46,127 nt of DNA from assembly GCA_019694895.1 (NCBI GenBank), contig JAIBBA010000010.1, forward strand, positions 1 through 46,127, read 5' to 3'. This document shows positions 27,766 through 36,538 of this stretch, piece by piece (within the stretch, counting starts at the first letter, position 1; each line of letters begins with the position of its first letter). The notes below the pieces were generated by a model, which saw nothing but the letters and a program-made list of their open reading frames with translations, was not told the origin of the DNA and made no database searches. This DNA is from Chitinophagales bacterium. GTDB lineage: Bacteria; Bacteroidota; Bacteroidia; Chitinophagales; BACL12. Made by a program: the position numbers and the translations under genes.

Positions 27766-28896
27766 ATGAAAAAACTAATTCTCAGAATCGGATTGTTGTT
27801 GGTAATCGTTTTCGCGATCTGCCAGCTTATACTGATGAGTATGCCTTTTTCATGGGGTAACACGCGTTTGAATACGAAGTATACTACATATTCTGAGAAT
27901 CCTGAACAATACAATACATTATTAATAGGAGCTAGTACTACATACCGTCACATTGATCCAAAACAATTTGATGCTGCAGTGAATGCGCAGTATCCTGATT
28001 TACATATAAAATCTTTCAACTTCGGTATACCTGCAAATCGCACGCCTCAAAGTATGTATATGCTTGAAAATTTGTTGAAGGAAGGCAATACCGATCATAT
28101 AAAATATGTTGTGATCGACTTGTCGGAATTGACAAAGATGGGTGCCGATAACTTGCATAAAAAGGAGATGTTGTACTGGTACAACTGGGGGAATATCGGT
28201 GATGTGATGAAGGCCTCATATGAGTCTGAAAAGGGCACAGCAAATAAATTCGGGGTGCCATTCTTACATGCTTTCAGCTTTGGTGAAAAATCTTTTTTGG
28301 TTGGTATGGGGCCGTCAGTTATTATGCAGCATGCCGGTTTGAATATTGAGCCTTTATCTGTTGGTCCTGATAAAAACGGCTTCTATTCTCTTGATCAGGA
28401 AATGCATGATGATCCTGAAGGTGATCTGGCAATTCGATATAATGATTTGAGGACACAAGACACTATTGACTTCCGCACACAGCGCTGTCAGATGCTGTAT
28501 GATAAATTCAAAGATGCAAAGAAGAATCCTAACAAAACCATGGAAGCGGATTTGTTGAAGATCATCAAAGATTGTGAAAAGCAGGATATCAGCGTAGTGA
28601 TAATGCTTTCTCAACGCCTTGGCGACCGCTATGAATATTTGATTCCTTTGTATAATCGCATTCCTGAAAAAAATAGAATTGGATTTCAAAATCCATCTGC
28701 ATATCCCATGTTCAATGAGCGAGAGAACTTATTTGATTTGGCGCACTTAAATTCTAGCGGCGCTAAACTATTTACGGATATTTTCGCTGATCAATGGATT
28801 GATCGCTTGATCATGCAAGGTAAAATAGCTCCAAGACCTGTTGCACCGCTTAATTCTCTTCAACAAACCAATTCCGGTACCGGCGATGCGTTATGA
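27766..28896 (+). CDS. SGNH-hydrolase-like membrane-anchored protein, probable acyltransferase partner (AlgJ/AlgX-like role)
   Basis: The 376-residue protein has an N-terminal membrane anchor (LILRIGLLLVIVFAICQLILMSM) and a periplasmic domain. Two motifs fit an SGNH/GDSL active site: LIGASTTYRHIDP with S57 as candidate nucleophile, and DLAHLNSSGAKLF with D324 and H327 as the Asp-His pair near the C-terminus. Overall similarity to AlgX/AlgJ is not evident to me, so the call rests on these motifs and the MBOAT neighbour. The stop overlaps the start of the flippase gene (ATGA), so the two are probably translationally coupled. Confidence 0.75.
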   Translation: MKKLILRIGLLLVIVFAICQLILMSMPFSWGNTRLNTKYTTYSENPEQYNTLLIGASTTYRHIDPKQFDAAVNAQYPDLHIKSFNFGIPANRTPQSMYMLENLLKEGNTDHIKYVVIDLSELTKMGADNLHKKEMLYWYNWGNIGDVMKASYESEKGTANKFGVPFLHAFSFGEKSFLVGMGPSVIMQHAGLNIEPLSVGPDKNGFYSLDQEMHDDPEGDLAIRYNDLRTQDTIDFRTQRCQMLYDKFKDAKKNPNKTMEADLLKIIKDCEKQDISVVIMLSQRLGDRYEYLIPLYNRIPEKNRIGFQNPSAYPMFNERENLFDLAHLNSSGAKLFTDIFADQWIDRLIMQGKIAPRPVAPLNSLQQTNSGTGDAL

Positions 28897-30404
28897 TCAG
28901 AAAAATAACAAAGAAATTCCGTCGTAAGCTCAAGGATCAGGATTTTAAGGAGATCTTTAGTAAAGGTATTTCAGGCACTGCCATAAGTCTTGTTGGTAGA
29001 TTTTCAGGTTATTTACTTTTGATGGTAATTGGCTGGGTGTATGGTCAGGAAGCTATGGGCGTTTATACTGTTGGTCTGAGCATCCTTAGCATTGTTGGAA
29101 TTTTCGGAAGATTTGGGGTAGATATGGCTATGTCGCGCTTTGTAGCACAGTATGGCGGGTCAGGGCGTTGGGATTTGATCAGACATACTTATAGTGTTGC
29201 ATTTCGAATTGTATTTTTTTTAGGATTGTTTTTATCGGCAGCTACATTTTTCATTGTACCTTATTTTACGGATAATCTGTTTGATACAAGTTCTCCTAAT
29301 TATGATCAGTATACTTTCTTCATGCAAATATTTGCTGTCACCATTTTATTTTATGTGCTCGGCGGTTTGAGTGAAGAATGTATTAAAGGGCTGAAGAAAA
29401 CGCGTCAGTATAGTTGGATTTCTCAAACAATCAACCAGGTTGCAGCCATCGCATTTTTATTGCTTTTTGGCCTTTTTTCCAAGGATGAACTTTGGGTGAA
29501 TTTATCTTATTGCCTCGGTGTATTTGTAGCCTTTGCCATTGCCCAATATTATTGGATATATTATTTGAAGCATCCGGAGGTGGGCGGATCGGAATTTGGC
29601 AGAAAGAAAGACAAAAAAGAAAAGAAACCAGCAAAAGACAATGCTGCAGCGGCAGTATTAGCCGTCGCGCAGCAAGAGCAGCCAATAAATACAGGCGAGA
29701 TGCTCAAATTGTCGGCACCAATGATGATGGCTAAATATCTTACCATGATCTATACATGGTTAGATATTTTAATATTGGCATGGTATGCCCCGGAAGCAAT
29801 GGTATCGATTTATCGTGTTGCTACACGATTGACTTCCTTATCTACTATTCCATTGGTTTCTATAAATTCAATCGCCGGACCAAAATTTGCTGAAGCCTTT
29901 GGTAAAAACGATCAACGCAGTCTAAGAAATAACGTTAAGCAGGCAACGCGCATGATTTTTTGGACCTGTATACCCATACTGGCGATATTTTTGATTTTCC
30001 CGAAATTCAGCATGTGGACCTTTGGAAAAGATTTCACGGGCAGTGAAGCTGTAACCGTTTTTGTTATCGTTTCACTGGGACAAGCTGCAAATATTCTTAC
30101 AGGTCCGGTGACTGTTCTGTTGAATATGACCGGACGCCAAAATGTTACGATGTATTATGCATTGGCAACTGTGGTAATTGATGTATCATTGAACTTAATC
30201 CTCATCCCTATATACGGTATTATAGGTGCTGCAATTGCTACTGCTGTTGCGAGAACAGTATTGAATGTAGGATGCGCACTGCAGATATATTTTACAATGG
30301 GCATCAGTACTATTTATAATCCATTCGCTGATTTATGGAGTGTATTTTCCAAAAAGAAAATGCAACCTGTGATCAACGAGTCAAAAAACGAGGAGGAAAT
30401 ATGA
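28893..30404 (+). CDS. Polysaccharide flippase, Wzx/MATE-like (MOP superfamily)
   Basis: The 503-residue integral membrane protein shows about twelve to fourteen hydrophobic segments in the pattern of Wzx-type oligosaccharide flippases: an opening GISGTAISLVGRFSGYLLLM and a late segment GRQNVTMYYALATVVIDVSLNLILIP-like, typical of the MOP superfamily. It would move lipid-linked repeat units across the inner membrane. A charged cytoplasmic loop at about residues 230-260 (RKKDKKEKK followed by an Ala-rich stretch) is longer than usual. It overlaps both neighbours by 4 bases. A good ribosome site for the next gene, GAGGAGGAAAT, lies in its last codons. Confidence 0.9.
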   Translation: MIRKITKKFRRKLKDQDFKEIFSKGISGTAISLVGRFSGYLLLMVIGWVYGQEAMGVYTVGLSILSIVGIFGRFGVDMAMSRFVAQYGGSGRWDLIRHTYSVAFRIVFFLGLFLSAATFFIVPYFTDNLFDTSSPNYDQYTFFMQIFAVTILFYVLGGLSEECIKGLKKTRQYSWISQTINQVAAIAFLLLFGLFSKDELWVNLSYCLGVFVAFAIAQYYWIYYLKHPEVGGSEFGRKKDKKEKKPAKDNAAAAVLAVAQQEQPINTGEMLKLSAPMMMAKYLTMIYTWLDILILAWYAPEAMVSIYRVATRLTSLSTIPLVSINSIAGPKFAEAFGKNDQRSLRNNVKQATRMIFWTCIPILAIFLIFPKFSMWTFGKDFTGSEAVTVFVIVSLGQAANILTGPVTVLLNMTGRQNVTMYYALATVVIDVSLNLILIPIYGIIGAAIATAVARTVLNVGCALQIYFTMGISTIYNPFADLWSVFSKKKMQPVINESKNEEEI

Positions 30405-31306
30405 CGCAACGTTGGCCCAATTTTCTCATTGTAGGTACTGCAAGAGCAGGAACAACATCATTGCATGAATTTTTAGGCAATCATCCTGATATCTTCATGC
30501 CATTGCAGAAGGAACCATGTTTCTTTACTTATGTAGATGAGCAGCCTGAATTTAAGGAAGCACGTCATCGGTACCTCACTAATCCTGCTGAATATCTTGC
30601 CATGTTTGAGCATCATAATGAGGCCGTCATGGGAGAATCTTCAACACCATATTTATATTTTCATCAAAAATCTATTGCCAATATCAAGCGATTGGTTGCG
30701 AATGCAGATGAGATGAAAATACTCATTGTGTTACGCGATCCTTCTGAGAGAGCATATTCGCAATATATGCATAATCGCCGCGACTTGAGGGAGCCGCTGA
30801 CATTTGAAGAGGCAATAGATGCTGAGAAGCAACGTATGGCTGATAACTGGCATTTTGATTTTTTCTACGTTGACAAGGGGTATTATTATCAGCAAGTAAA
30901 AGATTATATAGACAATTTCAAGCATGTTAAAATCGTGTTTTACGATACGCTTGAAAAACAACCGGAAAAATTGTTGTCCGATATTTATCAGTTTCTTGGC
31001 GTTACACAATTGCAAGAAGCGAAAATGGTAAAACGCAACCAGAGTGGTGAAATGAAAGTTAAGTGGTTGAAGCAAATGATGACGACGAGGAAAAATCCGA
31101 TACTTAATTTCTTTAGAAAGTTAATGAGTCGCGATACAAAAAAGAAATTAAGAAATTGGGCTAAGGATAAATTGTTGAGATATAATTTGAAGAAAACAGA
31201 AATGAACCCTGAGACCAGGAGGAAGTTAATTGCATTGTATTCTGAGGATATCAAGCAATTGCAGACACTTGTTCAGAAGGACCTTAGTGATTGGTTAAGA
31301 GTATAA
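30401..31306 (+). CDS. PAPS-dependent sulfotransferase (ST1)
   Basis: I start at the ATG at 30401, which overlaps the flippase stop (ATGA) and follows a strong AGGAGG ribosome site; a longer in-frame start lies inside the flippase gene. The 301-residue protein has both PAPS-binding signatures: the 5'-phosphosulfate loop GTARAGTTSL (residues 12-21) and the 3'-phosphate motif LRDPSERAYSQY with R112 and S120. The usual catalytic-loop lysine is replaced by R15, as in tyrosylprotein-sulfotransferase-type enzymes (PRSGTT), so activity is plausible. There is no signal peptide, so sulfation would be cytoplasmic, before export. Acceptor unknown; the context suggests a sugar. Confidence 0.9.
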   Translation: MTQRWPNFLIVGTARAGTTSLHEFLGNHPDIFMPLQKEPCFFTYVDEQPEFKEARHRYLTNPAEYLAMFEHHNEAVMGESSTPYLYFHQKSIANIKRLVANADEMKILIVLRDPSERAYSQYMHNRRDLREPLTFEEAIDAEKQRMADNWHFDFFYVDKGYYYQQVKDYIDNFKHVKIVFYDTLEKQPEKLLSDIYQFLGVTQLQEAKMVKRNQSGEMKVKWLKQMMTTRKNPILNFFRKLMSRDTKKKLRNWAKDKLLRYNLKKTEMNPETRRKLIALYSEDIKQLQTLVQKDLSDWLRV

Positions 31307-31307
31307 T

Positions 31308-32186
31308 ATGAGTGGGATCAAACAAAATTTTATTTGCATTGGGGCACAAAAAGCCGGCACAACTACCTTGTCCGACATTTTAAGTGCGCATCCCGATATT
31401 TGCATCCCTCCCATTAAGGAGACGAAGTTTTTTTTGTTTGATCAGGACTATCAGAAGGGTAAGTCTTTCTATGATCAATATTTCAGCAACTACAGAACTC
31501 AATCTGCTGTAGGTGAATTTGATCCTGATTATTTGTTGTTTCCATATACTGCCGAACGCATTGCTGAAACGTTGGGAACGGATATTAAGATATTGGTGGT
31601 ATTGCGAAATCCTGCCGATAGGGCATATTCTCACTACCTGATGACAAAAAGAAAGGGTCTTGAACCTCATGACTTTGAGGCCGCTCTTCAGGCTGAAGCG
31701 AGCAGGAAGGAAGATTTGAAGACCAGAAAAATCTTTGCTTACATTGAACGGGGCATGTATGGTACTCAGATAGCGCAATTTTTAAAGGTGTTTCCGGCTG
31801 AGAATTTTTTGTTTCTGGTATTTGAGGAAGATTTTATCAAAAACAGGCAAGGGACAGTTGAGAAGGTTCAGGCCTTTTTAGGGGTTCCCTTCAAGGCGCT
31901 GGATGTCGATTTGCATAGCAATGAGGCAGGTGAACCTATCAATGATTCCTTGAATGAGTTAGTTAGAAAGCCTAATTTTGCAAAACGTATATTAAAGACA
32001 ATTTTGCCTTTTAAAGCCATAAGAAAATGGATGAGAAAGGCATTTATCAGTCAAAATATGCAAAAAGTTAGTTCTCCTAAACTGAGTGAGGAGCAGAGGA
32101 GACAATTGATTGCCGATTATTTTATTCAAGATATTCATCTCACAGAAAAATTGACAGGTCGCGATCTGTCGCTGTGGTATAATTAA
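31308..32186 (+). CDS. PAPS-dependent sulfotransferase (ST2)
   Basis: The 292-residue cytoplasmic protein carries the 5'-phosphosulfate loop GAQKAGTTTL with K15, and the 3'-phosphate motif LRNPADRAYSHY with R100 and S108. The C-terminal half contains the basic helical region common in bacterial carbohydrate sulfotransferases. It begins 1 base after ST1 but is clearly diverged from it, so the two probably modify different positions or sugars. The next gene follows with a 1-base gap. The acceptor cannot be named from sequence. Confidence 0.92.
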   Translation: MSGIKQNFICIGAQKAGTTTLSDILSAHPDICIPPIKETKFFLFDQDYQKGKSFYDQYFSNYRTQSAVGEFDPDYLLFPYTAERIAETLGTDIKILVVLRNPADRAYSHYLMTKRKGLEPHDFEAALQAEASRKEDLKTRKIFAYIERGMYGTQIAQFLKVFPAENFLFLVFEEDFIKNRQGTVEKVQAFLGVPFKALDVDLHSNEAGEPINDSLNELVRKPNFAKRILKTILPFKAIRKWMRKAFISQNMQKVSSPKLSEEQRRQLIADYFIQDIHLTEKLTGRDLSLWYN

Positions 32187-32187
32187 T

Positions 32188-33522
32188 ATGGGTATATTAA
32201 CATACGAAAAAGGAATTTATAAGGAACCAATGTCAGTCTTTGGTAAGACTATGATATTGGTGGTATTTATCCTTTTTACCACGCGTATCCTTACCAGAAC
32301 GCCTTTAGTGGATTACTATATGCCATTCGAGATTTTGTGGTATACCTTCATTATTACGTTCACATTTATTTATGCGATGTATATTTTCCTGGTTCGAAAG
32401 ACCGTGGATGAAATACATTATTATTATATATTAATTATTATCATGCCCTTGTGGGCGGGTTTCATGGCCAATTTGAGTGAAGGTCAGAATGTGATGGGTG
32501 GCATTAGCTCGCAGCGACATTGGTATGGGATTTCAGGGATATTTGTATTGATTTATCTTCTCCAAACAAAGTTCTTTACAATTGGAGACCTTTTTAGAGC
32601 GATGAAGTGGCTGGGTTGGGGAACTATGGCATATTTCATTTGGTGTTATATATTTCTTGATCCCAAACAATACCTAGATTATTCTTTCGTAGGGTTCTCG
32701 GATATCAAAGGTGGCTATCGATTTAAATTTGGTATAGACTTTATCGCATTTTTATCAGTTTACTATACGGTAAAGTATATCAAACAAAAGGATTCTGTCA
32801 GCATGTGGTTATCAGCCGCTAACCTGGCATACCTGTTTTTTCTCCACCAAGGCCGATCGGTTATGATTTCGGTGGTGGCCACTTTATTTGTATTTTATAT
32901 GTTTGAAGTGAACTGGCAGCGCGCCTTTAGAATATTTACTTCTATTGGTATTGGCTTTTTTGTAATAATGGGTATTTTATATGCTGCAATTCCTGATCGC
33001 ATCAACGATTATGTAATTCAATATACTTCTCTTGCTACAGTTGTCTTCACAGGGAATGCTTCGGGCGAAAGCTCTGTTGATGCGCGTTTGGAAGAGATGG
33101 CAATCTTGTTTGTTTATTTGCAAAGCTATCCAATCGGTTGGTGGATAGGCATTGGTAAGCTAAGTGCCGAGTCGGCAGTTGCGGGCGAGCATACAATAGC
33201 TACTGTGCCTCCGGGAGACATAGGTATACTCGGGTCTATTATGACGTATGGTATCTTAGGAAGTGTTTTGATTTATCTTCAATTTTTAATAGCATTCAGA
33301 AGTGTAAAATTTATTCGCCGTTATAAAGATGAGCCATTCATGATTGCATCGAAATACTTTTTGATATTTTGTTTTTTATCATCCCTTGCAAAAGGATACT
33401 TATTTATGCAGCCCGGCTCAACAGCAATTTTTATTCTTGTGATTTATGCTTATAAATTATTAGAAGTTCAAATGGACAGGCAAGGCCTTCCTGAAACTGC
33501 AGTTTTAAAAAATTCTTTCTAA
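32188..33522 (+). CDS. O-antigen polymerase/ligase-like membrane protein (Wzy/WaaL type)
   Basis: The 444-residue protein has about ten to twelve hydrophobic segments and a longer soluble loop late in the chain. The segment PPGDIGILGSIMTYGILGSVLIYL (about residues 346-369) matches the pattern of the terminal region of Wzy/O-antigen ligase proteins, and the preceding GNASGESSVDARLEEM resembles the periplasmic loop arginine region. Primary-sequence conservation in this class is low, so polymerase versus ligase cannot be decided; in the presence of a flippase, a Wzz-like protein and an OPX protein, polymerase is the simpler reading. Confidence 0.75.
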   Translation: MGILTYEKGIYKEPMSVFGKTMILVVFILFTTRILTRTPLVDYYMPFEILWYTFIITFTFIYAMYIFLVRKTVDEIHYYYILIIIMPLWAGFMANLSEGQNVMGGISSQRHWYGISGIFVLIYLLQTKFFTIGDLFRAMKWLGWGTMAYFIWCYIFLDPKQYLDYSFVGFSDIKGGYRFKFGIDFIAFLSVYYTVKYIKQKDSVSMWLSAANLAYLFFLHQGRSVMISVVATLFVFYMFEVNWQRAFRIFTSIGIGFFVIMGILYAAIPDRINDYVIQYTSLATVVFTGNASGESSVDARLEEMAILFVYLQSYPIGWWIGIGKLSAESAVAGEHTIATVPPGDIGILGSIMTYGILGSVLIYLQFLIAFRSVKFIRRYKDEPFMIASKYFLIFCFLSSLAKGYLFMQPGSTAIFILVIYAYKLLEVQMDRQGLPETAVLKNSF

Positions 33523-33531
33523 ATTTAGATT

Positions 33532-34527
33532 ATGCAACTTATTCATCCCGACAAAAGAATTTTGGTTATCGGTTCATTAAATGCAAATCCTGCTGATAGA
33601 GCTATCAGTCGCCAGGATATCCGTAGCATGCAAGTAATCGATGAAAATGGAAAGATACATCCTGTGAATTTCTTTAATACTTGGGGTGAATTAGGTATGA
33701 GCAGTATGTGCTTCCATCCAAACGATCCATTTGTTTTTTATCTCGCTTCCAGCAGCGAAGTATTTAAATTCATGCTCAAGGAAAACAGATATGAGCAATT
33801 GGATATTCCAAACCTCACTGACATACATGAGATTTCAATGATAGGAGAGCAAGTTTGGATATCAAACACTAAGCATGATGAAATCGTTAGCTATAACATC
33901 CGCACAAATAGGGTAGACCAACGAATTAACCTTTCCGACTTTAAATCAAATACACCGGAAGAGGGTGAAGGTGAGGCAGATGTGGAAGTGGTTGATAAAT
34001 TTCATTGTAATTTGATATTTGAAGGATACGAAGGCGATTTATATATTCTCGTTCATCATACATCCGGCCGTCAATTGATGAAGCGAATAGCGCAAAAATT
34101 TATTAAAAGTCAGGGAAATGGCGGAGTGGTAGATATCACCGAAAAAAAACGCTATCCATTAAATTTCAAAGCTCCCCACAGTGTAAGAAGAATCAATAAT
34201 CAATATTGGGTGTTCGACAGCGGACATTTTGAATTGAAAGTATTTGATAAGAACTGGAATTTCCTTCGCACTATGGATACCAAGGGTTTTGGCCGCGGCG
34301 GTGATCTGGATGTTGAACGTAATGTGTATTATGCAGGCGTAAGTGAAACCCGTAAACGATATCTCGGACTTTTCCCCGGCGGTGAAGCTGTCCCGAATAT
34401 GGTTCAGGTTTTTAATATTAATAATTATAAACTCGCAGGGTCTATCAAAATTCCGAACATCGAGCAGATCAATAATGTATATTGCCTATCGAAGGAAGTT
34501 GCCGATAAATTGTTGCAGTTGAAATAA
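33532..34527 (+). CDS. Cytoplasmic beta-propeller-like protein of unknown function in the polysaccharide operon
   Basis: The 331-residue protein lacks a signal peptide and membrane segments. Its sequence shows repeated short strands of beta-propeller type (VWISNTKHDEIVSYNI, QYWVFDSGHFELKVFD, MVQVFNINNYKLAGSI). The motifs IHEISMIGEQVWISNT (about 98-112) and APHSVRRINNQYWVFDSG (about 214-231) recall, from memory, the TIGR03032/DUF4915 group of uncharacterised proteins. Polar residues H99, E100, H158, H216 and R274 stand out in otherwise strand-like contexts. It lies 9 bases after the Wzy-like gene and 3 bases before ST3, deep in the operon. I cannot assign a function; a sugar-binding, epimerase-like or sulfotransferase-partner role are open options. 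Confidence 0.7.
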   Translation: MQLIHPDKRILVIGSLNANPADRAISRQDIRSMQVIDENGKIHPVNFFNTWGELGMSSMCFHPNDPFVFYLASSSEVFKFMLKENRYEQLDIPNLTDIHEISMIGEQVWISNTKHDEIVSYNIRTNRVDQRINLSDFKSNTPEEGEGEADVEVVDKFHCNLIFEGYEGDLYILVHHTSGRQLMKRIAQKFIKSQGNGGVVDITEKKRYPLNFKAPHSVRRINNQYWVFDSGHFELKVFDKNWNFLRTMDTKGFGRGGDLDVERNVYYAGVSETRKRYLGLFPGGEAVPNMVQVFNINNYKLAGSIKIPNIEQINNVYCLSKEVADKLLQLK

Positions 34528-34530
34528 TTC

Positions 34531-35490
34531 ATGACCACCGGCAAAACCATATTACCCACATTTTTAGTAGTTGGCGCAAATAAAGGCGGCACAACATCAA
34601 TATATCATTACCTGAAGCAGCATCCTGAAGTTTATTTGTCGCCGATAAAGGAACCACACTACTTTAGTAAGGATATTGATGTAAACCAATTCAAAAAGGA
34701 ATTTGCACATAATAAACTTCAGGATATTGAAAAATACGTGCAGGGTGATATGAAGCAGGAATTCCATGCTGCATTTGTGCGAAGTGAAGAACAATATTTG
34801 AAGCTATTCAAAAATGTTACATCGCAAAAGGCAATTGGCGAATTAAGTACTTCCTATTTGTATTCAACAGTTGCCGCAACAGAGATCAAAAAGCTGATTC
34901 CAAACTGTAAAATCATTATTTGCTTGCGCAATCCAATTGAACGCGCATATTCTCATTACAGGATGAATTTATGGACGGGCAATAGCAATGAATTTGATTT
35001 CCATAAGGCATTGCTTGAAGATTATCAGCACCAGCCCAAAGTATGGGGAAATGCCCATTTATATACTGAAATCGGCATGTATTATCAGCAAGTAAAACGC
35101 TACCTGGATACTTTTGGTGCCGAGAATGTTAAAGTGATATTTACTGAAGACCTCAAAAAAAATAGTGCTCAGGTAATACGTGACCTCTACACATTTATTG
35201 GTGTTGATCCATCTTTTAATCCGGATACTTCAACCCAATATAATGAGGTGTATACGCCAAAGTATAAGAATCTGACCTGGTTCCTGAATAAATCAGGTAT
35301 CAGACCATTTATGAAGCGCATCTCACCTAAATTCCTAAAGGGTGCAGTTGTGAAATTATTCTATAAACAGAAAGCTGATAAGGGTCAAATGCCACCGGCA
35401 GCAAAATCTTTTTTGTTAGAGAAGCTTGGACCTGATGTACATGCACTTGAATCCTTGTTGAATAAAGACCTTTCAGGTTGGTTAAAATAA
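34531..35490 (+). CDS. PAPS-dependent sulfotransferase (ST3)
   Basis: The 319-residue protein has GANKGGTTSIYHYL with K18 (5'-phosphosulfate loop) and LRNPIERAYSHY with R133 and S141 (3'-phosphate site). Between them is an extended region (about 45-100) including FKNVTSQKAIGELSTSYLY, which is nearly repeated in ST5, marking ST3 and ST5 as close paralogues distinct from ST1 and ST2. The HPEVYLSPIKEPHYFS segment is typical of heparan N-sulfotransferase-like bacterial enzymes. It is cytoplasmic and co-transcribed with the propeller gene (3-base gap) and the glycosyltransferase (7-base gap). Confidence 0.93.
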   Translation: MTTGKTILPTFLVVGANKGGTTSIYHYLKQHPEVYLSPIKEPHYFSKDIDVNQFKKEFAHNKLQDIEKYVQGDMKQEFHAAFVRSEEQYLKLFKNVTSQKAIGELSTSYLYSTVAATEIKKLIPNCKIIICLRNPIERAYSHYRMNLWTGNSNEFDFHKALLEDYQHQPKVWGNAHLYTEIGMYYQQVKRYLDTFGAENVKVIFTEDLKKNSAQVIRDLYTFIGVDPSFNPDTSTQYNEVYTPKYKNLTWFLNKSGIRPFMKRISPKFLKGAVVKLFYKQKADKGQMPPAAKSFLLEKLGPDVHALESLLNKDLSGWLK

Positions 35491-35497
35491 TATCCCT

Positions 35498-36538
35498 ATG
35501 CGACCTAAAGTTTGTGTTGTTCTGGTAAATTATAAGACGTGGAAAGATACACTCGAATGTATGGAGAGTGTACTGCGCAGTAACTACACAAATTATCAAA
35601 TCGTTGTAGTAGAAAATGGTAGCGGCGATGATAGCTGGGAACAAATGTTGAAATGGGCTCGGGGTGAAAATGCTATTGATATTACCACTCAAAACCCCCT
35701 TTTTCATCTCACACATCCCCCCGTTCATAAACCACTGCTGTACTTTAGAGCTTCACCTGAAGAGGCTGCGCACATGCGTTTAGGACCACTGGATGGCATC
35801 ATGCCATTGTTGTTTATTAAAAGTGATGAAAACAGAGGTTTTGCAGGCGGTAATAATGTTGGTATGCGGTATGCGCTTAATAGCGAGTTTGATTATGTGT
35901 GGTTGCTGAATAATGATACCGTTATAGAACCAAATGCAATTGAAGAGTTGGTGAAATATTGCGAGGTAAAAAAAGAGAAAAAGCAAACTATCGGTATTGT
36001 TGGCAGCAAACTCATGGTGTATCACCAACCACAGAAAATGCAGGGTATCGGTGCGATATTCAATAAATATTCAGGAAAGAGTAAGATCATAGGTGCACAG
36101 GAAATTGATAAGAATCAATATGATGAGCAGGAAATAAGTTGCAATTATGTGATAGGTGCTGCAATGTTTGTGAGTAGACCGTTTTTATTGGATGTTGGAT
36201 TGATGAGCGAGGAGTATTTTCTTTATAACGAGGAAAATGACTGGAGCGCACGTGCTAAATTGAAAGACTGGGAAGTTGGTGTTGCGGTAAAAAGCAAGGT
36301 GTATCATAAACAAGGTGCATCTACAGGAAATAGCCCTAAGAAAAGTAAGTGGCAGATTAAAGCGCTGCACTATAAGTATCGAGGGAAAATTAAATTATAT
36401 AAGAAGTATTATCGCCCGCAATTGCCCTTTTTATACTTGCATCTTATCACAAGAAGTTTTAAATATGTAAGCAAAGGAAACTTCAGCGAGGCAAAAGTTA
36501 TTTATCAAGCTATCTTAAACACAAAGTTTGAATCATGA
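35498..36538 (+). CDS. Glycosyltransferase family 2 (rhamnosyltransferase-like)
   Basis: The 346-residue protein is the only recognisable glycosyltransferase in the operon. It opens with VCVVLVNYKTWKDTLECMESV and IVVVENGSGDDS, the GT-A nucleotide-binding region, and has the divalent-cation motif in WLLNNDTVIEPN, the acceptor-side GAAMFVSR and the catalytic-base region YFLYNEENDWSARAK. This pattern fits GT2 enzymes such as rhamnosyltransferases. An insertion of about 50 residues (ENAIDITTQNPLFHLTHPP...) splits the usual spacing between the first strands and NRGFAGGNN. It overlaps the next gene by 4 bases (ATGA). The sugar donor is unknown. Confidence 0.92.
   Translation: MRPKVCVVLVNYKTWKDTLECMESVLRSNYTNYQIVVVENGSGDDSWEQMLKWARGENAIDITTQNPLFHLTHPPVHKPLLYFRASPEEAAHMRLGPLDGIMPLLFIKSDENRGFAGGNNVGMRYALNSEFDYVWLLNNDTVIEPNAIEELVKYCEVKKEKKQTIGIVGSKLMVYHQPQKMQGIGAIFNKYSGKSKIIGAQEIDKNQYDEQEISCNYVIGAAMFVSRPFLLDVGLMSEEYFLYNEENDWSARAKLKDWEVGVAVKSKVYHKQGASTGNSPKKSKWQIKALHYKYRGKIKLYKKYYRPQLPFLYLHLITRSFKYVSKGNFSEAKVIYQAILNTKFES

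Noticed and set aside
33532..34527. Arylsulfate sulfotransferase (AssT-type propeller)
   Set aside because: AssT enzymes are periplasmic with a signal peptide and a catalytic histidine in a known motif; this protein has no signal peptide and I cannot see the motif.
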